A stretch of DNA of 32,708 nucleotides from Candidatus Azobacteroides sp. (GTDB taxonomy: Bacteria > Bacteroidota > Bacteroidia > Bacteroidales > WRGA01): positions 1 to 32,708 of the forward strand of contig WRGA01000101.1 in the NCBI GenBank assembly GCA_009787405.1, read 5' to 3'. Shown piece by piece: positions 6,922-15,022 of the stretch; within the stretch, counting starts at the first letter, position 1; the number at the start of each line of letters is the position of its first letter. Made by a program: the position numbers and the translations under genes. The notes beneath the pieces are model-generated. The model had not been told where the DNA came from and ran no database searches. It worked only from the letters and a program-made list of their open reading frames with translations.

Positions 6922-8652
6922 TCAACCGATGATTTCCATGATTTTCTTGTCGAATCCGTAAACATCATCCGCAAAATAGATCATCCCATCGGGCAATACA
7001 TACGAGGTGAAATAATCGATATACACCGGAACTTTGGGAGACAAACGCACCACATTGTCCAATTTCTTCAATTGTCCTTTCTTAAACAACGTCCTCCCCT
7101 CCTGCGACAAGGGTGTTTTATCGATGGAGATCAAAATACGGTCTAAATAAGTCGAATCTTTTTTTTCGAGCAGGAAGAAACTCAAATCGATCGGTTTTTG
7201 CACCCGCACGCATCCGTGGCTGATTGCTCTGTTCCGGTAGGAAAAAGCGCCTTTGGAAGGGGTATCGTGCAAATAAACGGCAAAAGAATTCTTGAACATG
7301 AACTTGATGCGTCCGAGCGAGTTGCCCTCTCCCGAATCCTGCCGAATGCGGTAAGGAAATTTCTTCGGATTCAATGTGTTCCAATCGACAGCTTCCGGAT
7401 TGACTTCTTTCCCTCCTTTATCGAGCAGTTTCATGCGATGACGCCGCAAATAATCGGGTTTTTTCTGCACCAACCCGTAGATTTCTTTCTCGACGATGCT
7501 GAAAGGGACATTCCAATCGGGATTCAAATTGATGTAATAAATTTCACTTTCCAACAACGGGGTTTGATTGGTGCCTGCCTTACCGACACAGACATTCATC
7601 AACAACGGCTTCGCTCCGGGTTCTATCGCTTTCAGCATGAACGCGGCGACATTCACTTCGACAAATTTGTTTCCGGCCGGTTTTTCTTTTTTCCAGCGCA
7701 ACCGCTCGAGATTCGCCCGGATTTTTTCACCATAATATGACATCGGCCGATTCAAGGCATTGATGGTCGGCTCGCCTACGGCATCGTCTTCGGGATACGA
7801 ATTTTGCCTCCGGAAAAGATTTACGGCTTTCAACAAATCAGGAGTCAATGACGAATAAATGCTGTCGGGATGATCAACTTCCGGAAGTTCTCCCGTGATC
7901 ATAAGCCGTTTTGCAATCAACGGAAAAACCGTTTTATCAACATCGTGGATTTTATAATTCGCTTTATTTTTTTGGGGAATTTCTTCCATCGACTCGTTTC
8001 CGCCGTAAATAGACAGTGCTTTTTGCAGCTTTAAATAAACCGAATCCCGAGGTTGAGATTCTTTCAAAAAATGAACGGGATCTTTTTGCATTTCCGAGAA
8101 TACGACGGCATAATAATTCGAATCCGGTCGTTGAACGGAAATATAATAACTGTCCGGAAATTCTTTTTTCGGATTGACAAACCCGTACCGCAGTCCGGTG
8201 TTATAATCGACAAATGCCTTTGTTGCCAGCTGTTCCAACCGGGTCAGATGATGGTACAACACCGGCATTTCTTTGCTGAATGCGCCGGTCCGTATCGTAT
8301 CCACCAAACGTTTGATCTTTGAATGTCGAAAAATTTCCGGATTTACCCCATGGTTCCCCGACCTTCCCAAATAAGCCACCAATGAATCTAATTCGGGGGA
8401 GTCAAAAATATCTTTTGTCCATAACGGAACATGCGAATTTTTTTGATAAAAAACGTCTGTCTCGGATGTCCCCGCAAAATATGCCCGGATAGAATCGGAC
8501 AATATTTTTTCGTCAAAATCGGGATAATGTTCTTTCAATTCCGATTTTGAAAAAAATGAAAACCTCGAATGATTTTTCGATTTCCCGCCACATCCGGATA
8601 ACAGAATAATACATAAAAACAATATCCCCGTATGTTTTAATGAATTCATCAT
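6922..8652 (-). CDS. L,D-transpeptidase lipoprotein of the YcbB/LdtD type
   Basis: A 576-residue envelope enzyme that forms 3-3 peptidoglycan cross-links or anchors proteins to peptidoglycan. The N-terminus is a lipoprotein signal (MMNSLKHTG...ILLSGC, lipid-modified Cys near 21). A YcbB-like scaffold domain follows, with the typical YFAGT and PLWT region (about 58-84), then a peptidoglycan-binding-like helical segment with DDAVGEPTINALN (about 287-299), and the YkuD catalytic domain from about 330. The active site is complete: YLHDTPSKGAF followed by ISHGCVRV, with Cys481. Length fits the YcbB group. The gene is monocistronic, with a terminator-like hairpin (8721-8751) separating it from the upstream dehydrogenase gene, and it is convergent with the helicase gene. 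Confidence 0.92.
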   Translation of the reverse strand: MMNSLKHTGILFLCIILLSGCGGKSKNHSRFSFFSKSELKEHYPDFDEKILSDSIRAYFAGTSETDVFYQKNSHVPLWTKDIFDSPELDSLVAYLGRSGNHGVNPEIFRHSKIKRLVDTIRTGAFSKEMPVLYHHLTRLEQLATKAFVDYNTGLRYGFVNPKKEFPDSYYISVQRPDSNYYAVVFSEMQKDPVHFLKESQPRDSVYLKLQKALSIYGGNESMEEIPQKNKANYKIHDVDKTVFPLIAKRLMITGELPEVDHPDSIYSSLTPDLLKAVNLFRRQNSYPEDDAVGEPTINALNRPMSYYGEKIRANLERLRWKKEKPAGNKFVEVNVAAFMLKAIEPGAKPLLMNVCVGKAGTNQTPLLESEIYYINLNPDWNVPFSIVEKEIYGLVQKKPDYLRRHRMKLLDKGGKEVNPEAVDWNTLNPKKFPYRIRQDSGEGNSLGRIKFMFKNSFAVYLHDTPSKGAFSYRNRAISHGCVRVQKPIDLSFFLLEKKDSTYLDRILISIDKTPLSQEGRTLFKKGQLKKLDNVVRLSPKVPVYIDYFTSYVLPDGMIYFADDVYGFDKKIMEIIG

Positions 8653-8720
8653 TTTTTAACATTTGCTTTTCACCTGATTTTCCCGGGTAAAAGTATATAT
8701 TTCTTTTCATATATATAAAA

Positions 8721-8751
8721 TTGCAGGGCAAATTTTTAATCCGCCCTGCAA
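8721..8751. terminator. Bidirectional-looking terminator after the nucleotide-sugar cassette
   Basis: TTGCAGGGC (8721-8729) and GCCCTGCAA (8743-8751) form a perfect 9-bp stem with a 13-base loop. On the plus strand it is followed by eight T; on the minus strand, the direction of the upstream genes, it is followed by TTTTATATATAT. It closes the epimerase/dehydrogenase operon. Confidence 0.8.
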
Positions 8752-8769
8752 CTTTTTTTTCCGGATGTA

Positions 8770-10050
8770 TTACAAACGACCGTCAACGATGTTTTTCGAC
8801 AAACAACCTTTCACATCATATATTACGCTGTTTTTCCTGACCAATGAAGTCATGTCAATTTCCTTAAATTCTTGATGGGAAACGGCCAAAACAACAGCAT
8901 CGAATTTATTTTCCGGCATGGTGTTTTGGAGGTCTGCATCATATTCGTGTTTTACTTCGGACGGATTTGCCAACGGGTCATAGATTGTGATGTTTACATT
9001 AAATTCTTTTAACGTTGTTACAATATCGATGACTTTTGTATTCCGCACATCCGGACAATTTTCTTTAAAGGTGAACCCGAGAATCAGCACATCGGAATCG
9101 ATCACTTGAATTCCTTTTTTCAACATTAATTTTACGACTTCTCCCGCGACATATTCTCCCATTCCGTCATTCAATCGTCGTCCCGCCAAAATGATTTCGG
9201 GATGATAACCATATCGTTGCGCACGCTGCGCCAAATAATAAGGATCCACTCCGATGCAATGTCCTCCGACAAGACCCGGCTTAAATTGAAGAAAATTCCA
9301 TTTTGTACTTGCGGCTTCCAGTACTTCATGGGTATCGATCTTCATCCGATTAAAAATTTTCGACAATTCATTGACAAAGGCGATATTAATATCCCGCTGT
9401 GAATTTTCAATTACTTTTGCTGCTTCCGCCACTCGTATCGTCGGCGCTAAATGAGTACCCGCAGAAATGACCGAAGCGTATAAGGCATTTACTTTTTCTC
9501 CGATTTCGGGAGTGGAACCGGAAGTTACTTTCTTTATTTTTTCAACGGTATGTTCTTTATCTCCGGGATTAATCCGTTCAGGTGAATAACCGGCAAAGAA
9601 ATCCTGATTAAATTTCAGTCCCGACACCTTTTCTATCACCGGAATGCAATCTTCTTCGGTAGCACCCGGATAAACCGTTGATTCGTAAATCACAATATCG
9701 TTTTTCTTGATTACTTGCCCCACTGTTTCACTTGCCTTGTACAAAGGCGTCAAATCGGGCCGGTTATTTTTATCCACCGGAGTGGGAACGGTAACGATGT
9801 AGTAATTGCAATCACGGATGTCTTCCAAAGTGAAAGAGCAATACAATCCGGGATGATTGTCGGGAGCGGTTTTCAGTACCGTCTGAAGCAAATCTTTTTC
9901 GACTTCCAAGGTATGGTCGATCCCTCTCATCGATTCTTTTATCCGCGTTTTATTTATATCAAACCCTACAACAGCGTATTTCGTGGCAAACAAACGCGCT
10001 AAAGGCAATCCCACGTAACCTAATCCGATAATGGCGATTTTAATCATCAT
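8770..10050 (-). CDS. tviB: UDP-N-acetylhexosamine 6-dehydrogenase (TviB/WbpO type)
   Basis: A 426-residue NAD-dependent nucleotide-sugar dehydrogenase that oxidises C6 of UDP-GlcNAc or UDP-GalNAc to the uronic acid, for capsule or O-antigen synthesis. The N-terminal Rossmann motif is IGLGYVGLPLA (8-18), followed by the family stretches TVPTPVDK and FAGYSPERINPGD, and the catalytic thiol motif GGHCIGVDPYYLA with Cys265. The C-terminal UDP-binding domain includes LGFTFKENCPDVRNTK. Length and motifs match the Vi-antigen TviB/WbpO group rather than UDP-glucose dehydrogenase. The ATG follows the epimerase stop without any gap, so the two are translationally coupled. Whether it uses the GlcNAc or GalNAc form depends on which side of the epimerase it acts. 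Confidence 0.9.
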   Translation of the reverse strand: MMIKIAIIGLGYVGLPLARLFATKYAVVGFDINKTRIKESMRGIDHTLEVEKDLLQTVLKTAPDNHPGLYCSFTLEDIRDCNYYIVTVPTPVDKNNRPDLTPLYKASETVGQVIKKNDIVIYESTVYPGATEEDCIPVIEKVSGLKFNQDFFAGYSPERINPGDKEHTVEKIKKVTSGSTPEIGEKVNALYASVISAGTHLAPTIRVAEAAKVIENSQRDINIAFVNELSKIFNRMKIDTHEVLEAASTKWNFLQFKPGLVGGHCIGVDPYYLAQRAQRYGYHPEIILAGRRLNDGMGEYVAGEVVKLMLKKGIQVIDSDVLILGFTFKENCPDVRNTKVIDIVTTLKEFNVNITIYDPLANPSEVKHEYDADLQNTMPENKFDAVVLAVSHQEFKEIDMTSLVRKNSVIYDVKGCLSKNIVDGRL

Positions 10051-11025
10051 TCATAATTCTTTATAATACCATTCAATAGTTTCTTTCAATCCTTCTTTCA
10101 AATTGTATCCGGGATGATAACCCAATCGTTTTTCTGCTTTTTCGATGCTTGCCAGCGAATGAGGAATATCACCAACTCGGTTAGGGCCATGGATAACTTT
10201 TATCCGGGCAATTTCAGGATCGAAAACCGACAAATATTCCTTTAAATAGCGAACCAATTGATTCAAGGTGGTGCGTTCTCCGCAAGCTGTATTATATACT
10301 TGGTTGACGGCAGCCGGATTTTCCGTGGACAATGCCAACAAATTCATTTGCACTACATTGTCGATATAGGTGAAATCTCTGGAATATTTGCCGTCTCCAT
10401 TAATCACCGGACTTTCGTGTCGGATCAGCTTTTTTACGAATAAAGGGATAACGGCGGCGTAGGCTCCGTCGGGATCCTGCCGTTTCCCGAACACATTGAA
10501 ATATCGCAATCCGATCGTTTCCATATTATACGTTTTGGAAAACACCTCCGCATACAGTTCATTCACGTATTTGGTAACGGCATAAGGAGAAAGCGGATTG
10601 CCGATACGCTCTTCCACTTTCGGCAAAGAGATCGAATCTCCGTAAGTGGAAGAACTGGCCGCATAGACCAATCGCCTGACATTTGCATCGCGAGAAGCAA
10701 TCAGCATATTTAAAAAACCGGAGACATTGACTTCATTGGTGGTAAGCGGGTCTTTGACGGAACGGGGCACCGATCCCAAAGCCGCCTCATGCAAAACGTA
10801 ATCCATTCCTTCCACCGCTCTCCGGCACGTGTCTGATGAACGGATATCCCCTTCTATTAAAGTAAAATCCGGATTCGACAAAAACGAATCGATATTTTCC
10901 TTTTTCCCTGTTGAAAAGTTATCTAAACAAACTACCTTGTTGTTCAACTCCAACAGCTTTTCACAAAGGTTTGATCCGATAAATCCGGCTCCTCCGGTAA
11001 CCAGTATTCTTTTCTCGCGAATCAT
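10051..11025 (-). CDS. tviC: UDP-N-acetylglucosamine 4-epimerase (TviC/WbpP type)
   Basis: A 324-residue extended short-chain dehydrogenase/reductase that converts UDP-GlcNAc or its uronic acid to the galacto form. The NAD-binding motif is [10 protein letters not shown] (10-19). The catalytic residues are the serine triplet at 124-126 (ASSSTYGD) and Tyr148/Lys152 (YAVTK). The family stretch [10 protein letters not shown] matches WbpP/TviC, epimerases active on N-acetylated sugars, rather than GalE. It is the first gene of a two-gene operon with the dehydrogenase (stop codon directly followed by the next ATG). No glycosyltransferase, flippase or polymerase gene adjoins, so the product, UDP-GalNAcA, must be used by enzymes encoded elsewhere. 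Confidence 0.9.
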   Translation of the reverse strand: MIREKRILVTGGAGFIGSNLCEKLLELNNKVVCLDNFSTGKKENIDSFLSNPDFTLIEGDIRSSDTCRRAVEGMDYVLHEAALGSVPRSVKDPLTTNEVNVSGFLNMLIASRDANVRRLVYAASSSTYGDSISLPKVEERIGNPLSPYAVTKYVNELYAEVFSKTYNMETIGLRYFNVFGKRQDPDGAYAAVIPLFVKKLIRHESPVINGDGKYSRDFTYIDNVVQMNLLALSTENPAAVNQVYNTACGERTTLNQLVRYLKEYLSVFDPEIARIKVIHGPNRVGDIPHSLASIEKAEKRLGYHPGYNLKEGLKETIEWYYKEL

Positions 11026-11045
11026 TTTCTTTAATTGATCAAATA

Positions 11046-11210
11046 TTATTTATTTTTAACCTTCCAAATACAATTCACATCGCGGTATCCCGGGTCCTTC
11101 ATCCGGATGGGCATTTTATCCGTTAAGATTGCGGCAACCCCTTTATTAGGCATTAATCCGAGTTTACAATTTCCGGAAAGGATAAATTCATCTGCTTTTT
11201 CAGAAAAGTC
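11046..11210 (-). pseudogene. Remnant of a VOC-family (glyoxalase-like) gene
   Basis: Reading the minus strand from 11210 to the TAA at 11046 gives 55 codons without a start. They contain SGNCKLGLMPNKGVAAILTD and then MP and DPGYRDVNCIW, which resembles the interior of Bacteroidota VOC/glyoxalase-resistance proteins (pattern KLGLMP-KGIAKIL--K-PHP---GIPRCE). Both the N-terminal half and the usual C-terminal half of the family are missing. It overlaps the 3' end of the AbiEii-like gene by 11 bases. It looks like a relic truncated when the accessory genes upstream arrived. The family match is from memory of the pattern and should be treated as likely, not proven. Confidence 0.6.
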
Positions 11211-11859
11211 CTTTCAGTTTATCAATCATGAATTGTTCTATTTCTTGGGCAGAAATTGAATATTCGGGGGCTGATTGTGTCAATGCCGAACTGTTCCTGA
11301 ATCGTTCGGAATTGGTTAATATCCCGATCAGATTCTTACTTTTCAAATGATGTTCAGAATATTGTAAAGCATTTTTTATTATTTGCTTAATTGATTCAGA
11401 ATCTTTATCTTTCAAAATACAATACAAATCGTAATAATCCCGGAATTCCGTTCGACGCAACAAGACTTCCATTTTCAATGCAGCAATACAATCGACATCT
11501 GCCAAGACTAAATTATTAAGAAAAAAAACAGGATTAACTTCCGGTTTACGTTTCTCCGGAGCATAAAAAGACAATTTTACACCCCCGTCGATGTATATTT
11601 CGATATGATTAAATTCAAAAATATCTATCGCATCAATTGAATGAAATTGAGCCAATTCTTTTTTGATCTCTGTAACAGCAACTTCTTGTTTATCCTGTTT
11701 GGTTTCTTGCCACCGCATAAAATCCAAGTCCTCACTGAGGCGATGCTTTAATTGTAAAGACAAAGCAGTACCTCCAACCAAAATGTAAGGTTTGATACAT
11801 TCCATTCGAGAAATGGAATCAATGACTTGCAATGTCTTTTCAGCTAAGGCTTCTCTCAT
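11200..11859 (-). CDS. AbiEii/AbiGii-type nucleotidyltransferase (toxin family)
   Basis: A 219-residue protein of the AbiEii/AbiGii nucleotidyltransferase-like family, the toxin half of type IV toxin-antitoxin and abortive-infection systems. The signature is clear: LVGGTALSLQLKHRLSEDLD (27-46), where GGTAL and the Asp pair D44/D46 form the nucleotide and metal site. The later helical part contains LVLADVDCIAALKMEVLLRR and FRDYYDLYCIL, the usual AbiEii second motif. It overlaps the upstream DUF6922 gene by 20 bases, so the two are co-expressed. Length is short but within the family. Whether it acts as a phage-defence toxin, as AbiE does, or as another tRNA or protein nucleotidyltransferase cannot be told from sequence. 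Confidence 0.85.
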   Translation of the reverse strand: MREALAEKTLQVIDSISRMECIKPYILVGGTALSLQLKHRLSEDLDFMRWQETKQDKQEVAVTEIKKELAQFHSIDAIDIFEFNHIEIYIDGGVKLSFYAPEKRKPEVNPVFFLNNLVLADVDCIAALKMEVLLRRTEFRDYYDLYCILKDKDSESIKQIIKNALQYSEHHLKSKNLIGILTNSERFRNSSALTQSAPEYSISAQEIEQFMIDKLKGLF

Positions 11860-12193
11860 TTTTCAACATTTTATTGAGACGACGTGTGGATAGCATTTTA
11901 ACATATTGACGAGGCTTTTTGGCACCAAAATACAATAGGGCAAAACAGAGATTCATCGATAGTAAATAATCGCCTTGTGAAATTAATTCTTCCATCCAAA
12001 CTTGTTTGATTTTTTTCTTCGAATAAAGTCGGAACAAATAATTAATATCCGGTATATCTAAATGTAACAAGACGTATTTGATTAAATTCCAATCGGATAA
12101 ATCATTAACCGAATCTTTTTGGAACGACCAAAAAACATGATTTTTCCTTAATTGGCTCTCCAAATATTGCTTTATTTCTTTTTGCGATTGCAT
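11840..12193 (-). CDS. DUF6922-like protein, likely partner/antitoxin of AbiEii
   Basis: A 117-residue helical protein resembling DUF6922, a Bacteroidota family commonly encoded just before AbiEii-type nucleotidyltransferases. Visible stretches are FWSFQKDSVNDLSDWNLIKY (about 21-40), VLLHLDIPDINYLFRLY (about 41-57) and IKQVWMEELISQGDY (about 62-76). It overlaps the toxin-family gene by 20 bases. By position and size it is the probable antitoxin or regulator, although it is not a classic AbiEi winged-helix protein and no HTH is obvious. A -7 box TATATTTG reads on this strand at 12244-12237, about 44 bases before the ATG. Confidence 0.75.
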   Translation of the reverse strand: MQSQKEIKQYLESQLRKNHVFWSFQKDSVNDLSDWNLIKYVLLHLDIPDINYLFRLYSKKKIKQVWMEELISQGDYLLSMNLCFALLYFGAKKPRQYVKMLSTRRLNKMLKNERSLS

Positions 12194-12236
12194 TTTTTAC
12201 GATTGTATTCATTTCATTCCTATAAAAAAGATATTA

Positions 12237-12244
12237 CAAATATA
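12237..12244 (-). promoter_or_regulatory. -7 box for the DUF6922/AbiEii pair
   Basis: TATATTTG on the minus strand matches TAnnTTTG; the -33 element is not clear. The box lies just past the stop of the ATPase gene (12256), so the pair can be transcribed independently of the ATPase. Confidence 0.5.
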
Positions 12245-12255
12245 CTTAATATTTT

Positions 12256-13398
12256 TTAGTTTATAATTGTCCGTTCCAACCAAAGCGAAAAAAAACGGTC
12301 GTAAACAAAATAACAGCCATTTTCGTCTTTAAGTATCAACGATTTGTCAATAAGCGATTTAATTGCCAATTTTACGCTACTTGCAGCAGTAAGGTTGTGT
12401 TTCTTTAAAAAATCGGAATGAGTCGGCGCAGTAATTTTCCGCTCTTTTGCAACCGCCGTCAGCACCCGCAACTGCCCTTTTGTCAGCAACTCGCAATAGG
12501 TTTTGTAGGTCGCATTTTCTTCTTCCAGCACATCTGTTACTATTCTGTTCAGGTCTGTTTCCGAATATTTTTTTTGCGGCAATGAGTATAATTGATTCAG
12601 TATCATCTGGATATACCATGTATGCCCCAACACCAGATCATAAATCGTTTCAAAAAGCGGCGGCGGCAAGGTTTTTCCGCTTTTGGCAAAATGATTTTGG
12701 GCAAAAACGCTGTATGTTTCCATCGGAATTTCGCGCAGATTAATTTTTTGCGTGCTTTGATAAAACGGACGATTTACCGCCGAAAACATGGCATCCATCA
12801 AATGTTTTTTACTGCCCGAAAAAATAAACTTCACATTTCCGGCAAATTGTACATATGACCGCAACAGCGCCTCAACGCCTTTTTCGGGGTATTCGGTAAT
12901 TTGCTGAAACTCATCGATGGCAATGCAGCAGCTTTTTTCGCTGTTTTTCAGATAATTGAAAATCTCCTGTAACCCTGTTTGCGCTTCTTCGGGTTTGATC
13001 TCAAAAGAGATTTTAGGCGTTCCCGTCAGCGAATCAAGCGAAATGGTCGGACGGAAACTCTTGAAAAATTCCGAAATGCGCTTAAAGGTTTTTTGTGAAT
13101 AATTATCCAACTTTCCTAACACTGTTTTTCCGAAAATTTGTACAAATTCGTGCAGATTCTGAGTAGAAAAAATATCAAAATAGAAGCAGAAAATATCATT
13201 TTTTTCGTCTTGAAGGGTATAAAAAGCATGATGGATCAACCCTGTTTTTCCGAAACGGCGTGGACTGATCAGCGAAATATTCCGTCCGTTTTGTAGTGCC
13301 AAAATAATTTTTTCGGTTTCTTTCTCTCTGTCACAGAAGTACTCCGGACTACTATATCCTGACACTAAAAAGGGATTGTTTGATTTTTCCGGTTTCAT
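12256..13398 (-). CDS. AAA ATPase of the archaeal-type (Arch_ATPase-like) family
   Basis: A 380-residue P-loop ATPase. The N-terminal FCDREKETEKI (about 21-31) is typical of the Arch_ATPase/AAA_35-like group. Walker A is ISPRRFGKTGL (44-54, with Arg-Arg-Phe in place of small residues, as usual here). Walker B is CIAIDEFQQI (158-167). A sensor-like stretch FIFSGSKKHLMDAMF follows, and a C-terminal winged-helix region (about 305-375: KGQLRVLTAVAKER...) ends in LKDENGCYFVYDRFFSLWLER. Such proteins are abundant in Bacteroidota and archaea, and their function is largely unknown. Its promoter carries two identical dyad repeats (13453-13510), one over the -33 position, so it is probably tightly regulated, perhaps by its own winged helix. 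It sits upstream of the AbiE-like pair. Confidence 0.85.
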   Translation of the reverse strand: MKPEKSNNPFLVSGYSSPEYFCDREKETEKIILALQNGRNISLISPRRFGKTGLIHHAFYTLQDEKNDIFCFYFDIFSTQNLHEFVQIFGKTVLGKLDNYSQKTFKRISEFFKSFRPTISLDSLTGTPKISFEIKPEEAQTGLQEIFNYLKNSEKSCCIAIDEFQQITEYPEKGVEALLRSYVQFAGNVKFIFSGSKKHLMDAMFSAVNRPFYQSTQKINLREIPMETYSVFAQNHFAKSGKTLPPPLFETIYDLVLGHTWYIQMILNQLYSLPQKKYSETDLNRIVTDVLEEENATYKTYCELLTKGQLRVLTAVAKERKITAPTHSDFLKKHNLTAASSVKLAIKSLIDKSLILKDENGCYFVYDRFFSLWLERTIIN

Positions 13399-13432
13399 TT
13401 TTCACATTGCTTTTATTCAAAAAATCATGCTG

Positions 13433-13440
13433 CAAAGTTA
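13433..13440 (-). promoter_or_regulatory. -7 box of the AAA ATPase gene
   Basis: TAACTTTG on the minus strand fits TAnnTTTG and lies 35 bases before the ATG at 13398. The expected -33 region falls inside the first operator-like repeat. Confidence 0.6.
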
Positions 13441-13452
13441 TAAAAAAACATG

Positions 13453-13510
13453 AAATATGTAACATAAAACATGCATTATTTTCAATATAAAATATGTAAC
13501 ATAAAACATG
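13453..13510. promoter_or_regulatory. Duplicated 21-bp operator-like repeat upstream of the AAA ATPase
   Basis: AAATATGTAACATAAAACAT followed by G occurs identically at 13453-13473 and 13490-13510, starts 37 bases apart. The centre TATGTAACATA is a perfect dyad, and CATG ends both copies, with a second CATG on the far side of the first copy. The copy nearest the gene covers the -33 position. This is the layout of a repressor or autoregulator binding site. Confidence 0.75.
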
Positions 13511-13613
13511 TCGATTTCTCTTTTTTCACATTCAAATCCGATATTAAATCAATTCAACCCTGATTTTTTCCGTTTCATCATAAAGTCCGGTATCACGGAT
13601 TTCATATTCCTCT

Positions 13614-13621
13614 TATATTTG
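13614..13621 (+). promoter_or_regulatory. -7 box for the efflux operon
   Basis: TATATTTG matches TAnnTTTG and lies 38 bases before the TolC-family ATG at 13660. No TTTG is present at 18 bases upstream. Confidence 0.5.
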
Positions 13622-13659
13622 CACCGTCATTTTCGAATTTTTTTAAGTGTAATACAACA

Positions 13660-14967
13660 ATGAAGAGACTACTCTTTTTATTTATAGCGGTTTTATCGGG
13701 CACGCTTTTAACCGTAAAAGCGCAAGACTCCATCCCTGTCGATTATCGGCTGACGTTGGAACAATGTCTTGATTTCGCATTCGGAAATAATTACCAACGT
13801 CAGGTCATGAAATTGACGGAAAACTTAAACGAAGAAAGTTATAAACAATCCAAAGCCGAACGGTTGCCGAACTTGAATGCTTCATTGAATGAAAGTTTCA
13901 ACAACAGTAAAGCCAATTCTTCTTCATGGAACGGGAATTACGGATTAAACTCCGGTATAACCTTATACAAAGGGGGCGCCATCAGCAATACCATCGAACA
14001 AAACAAGCTGTTGACGGAACAATCGGTCTATCAAACCCAAAAATACGATAATGATCTGATTATCCAGATTCTTCAAAGTTTTCTTACCGTATTGGGAAAC
14101 GAAGAGCTTTTGAAGTATCAGGAAGCTGTGGTAAAAGCAAGTGAAGCACAATTGGAACAAGGAAAAGCGCAATTCGATGCCGGGCAAATTCTGGAAAGTG
14201 ATTATTTTTTGCTCGAAGCGCAGTATGCCACCGATAAAAATAACATCACAGATACCAAAATTGCCCGGGACAACAGTTTGCTGACATTGAAAAGTCTGCT
14301 TTCGATGAATCCGCTGGAAACACTTGAAATCGTGTATCCGTCAACCGATGCGTTGGAAAATATGGCAATCATTCCGAACAAAAATTATGTCGTGGAAGAG
14401 GCGATGAACAATCTTCCCGAATTGAAAATTTCCCGGTATGACATTGATATTGCCGAGGTCGGCATTAAATTGTCCAAAGCGGGATATTTGCCTACATTGA
14501 GTTTGGGAGCAAGTATCGGGACAGGGCATAATAATGATTTTTCCGATTTCGGCTCACAGCTTTCGAACGGATTGAACGAACAAATCGGGCTTACGCTCAG
14601 TATTCCCATTTACGACAACAGCCGTACTAAAGCAAAGGTTGCTCAAAGTAAAATCCAATTACAACAAGCCGAGCTGCAAAAGAAACAAACCGATTTGGAC
14701 ATCATGCAAACGGTCATTCAAGAATATCAAAATGTCATTTCGTCTTACAACAAATATCAAACAACCGATGTTCGTCAAAATGCTTATTTAAAAACTTATC
14801 AGGCTTACACCGCCCAATTCAATGCCGGCGCAATTACCGCCGTAGATCTTTTGCAACAACAAAACAATTATATCAGCGCTCTCAATGATTTTATACAAAG
14901 TAAATACAGCTTTATGCTCAACCGGAAAATTTTGGATGTATACATGGGAAAAGAGATAAAGATGTAA
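13660..14967 (+). CDS. TolC-family outer membrane efflux protein
   Basis: A 435-residue outer membrane channel of the OEP/TolC family, the exit duct of the tripartite pump encoded by the following three genes. It has a signal peptide (MKRLLFLFIAVLSGTLLTVKAQ, cut near 22). The two OEP repeats follow, starting at LTLEQCLDFAFGNNYQ (about 32-47) and at the second half near YVVEEAMNNLPELKISRYDI. It is rich in Gln/Asn and long helices, and a characteristic AGAITAVDLLQQQNNYISAL stretch lies near the C-terminus. Length is typical. The adaptor gene begins 55 bases downstream in the same direction. Confidence 0.93.
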   Translation: MKRLLFLFIAVLSGTLLTVKAQDSIPVDYRLTLEQCLDFAFGNNYQRQVMKLTENLNEESYKQSKAERLPNLNASLNESFNNSKANSSSWNGNYGLNSGITLYKGGAISNTIEQNKLLTEQSVYQTQKYDNDLIIQILQSFLTVLGNEELLKYQEAVVKASEAQLEQGKAQFDAGQILESDYFLLEAQYATDKNNITDTKIARDNSLLTLKSLLSMNPLETLEIVYPSTDALENMAIIPNKNYVVEEAMNNLPELKISRYDIDIAEVGIKLSKAGYLPTLSLGASIGTGHNNDFSDFGSQLSNGLNEQIGLTLSIPIYDNSRTKAKVAQSKIQLQQAELQKKQTDLDIMQTVIQEYQNVISSYNKYQTTDVRQNAYLKTYQAYTAQFNAGAITAVDLLQQQNNYISALNDFIQSKYSFMLNRKILDVYMGKEIKM

Positions 14968-15022
14968 AATAAGGTAAAAGATAACCGGTAAAAAAACAAA
15001 AAATAAAAAGGCAAAAAGTGAT

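Noticed and set aside
7198-7740. 180-codon plus-strand ORF within the L,D-transpeptidase
   Set aside because: Antisense to the conserved catalytic domain; no start signal or domain.
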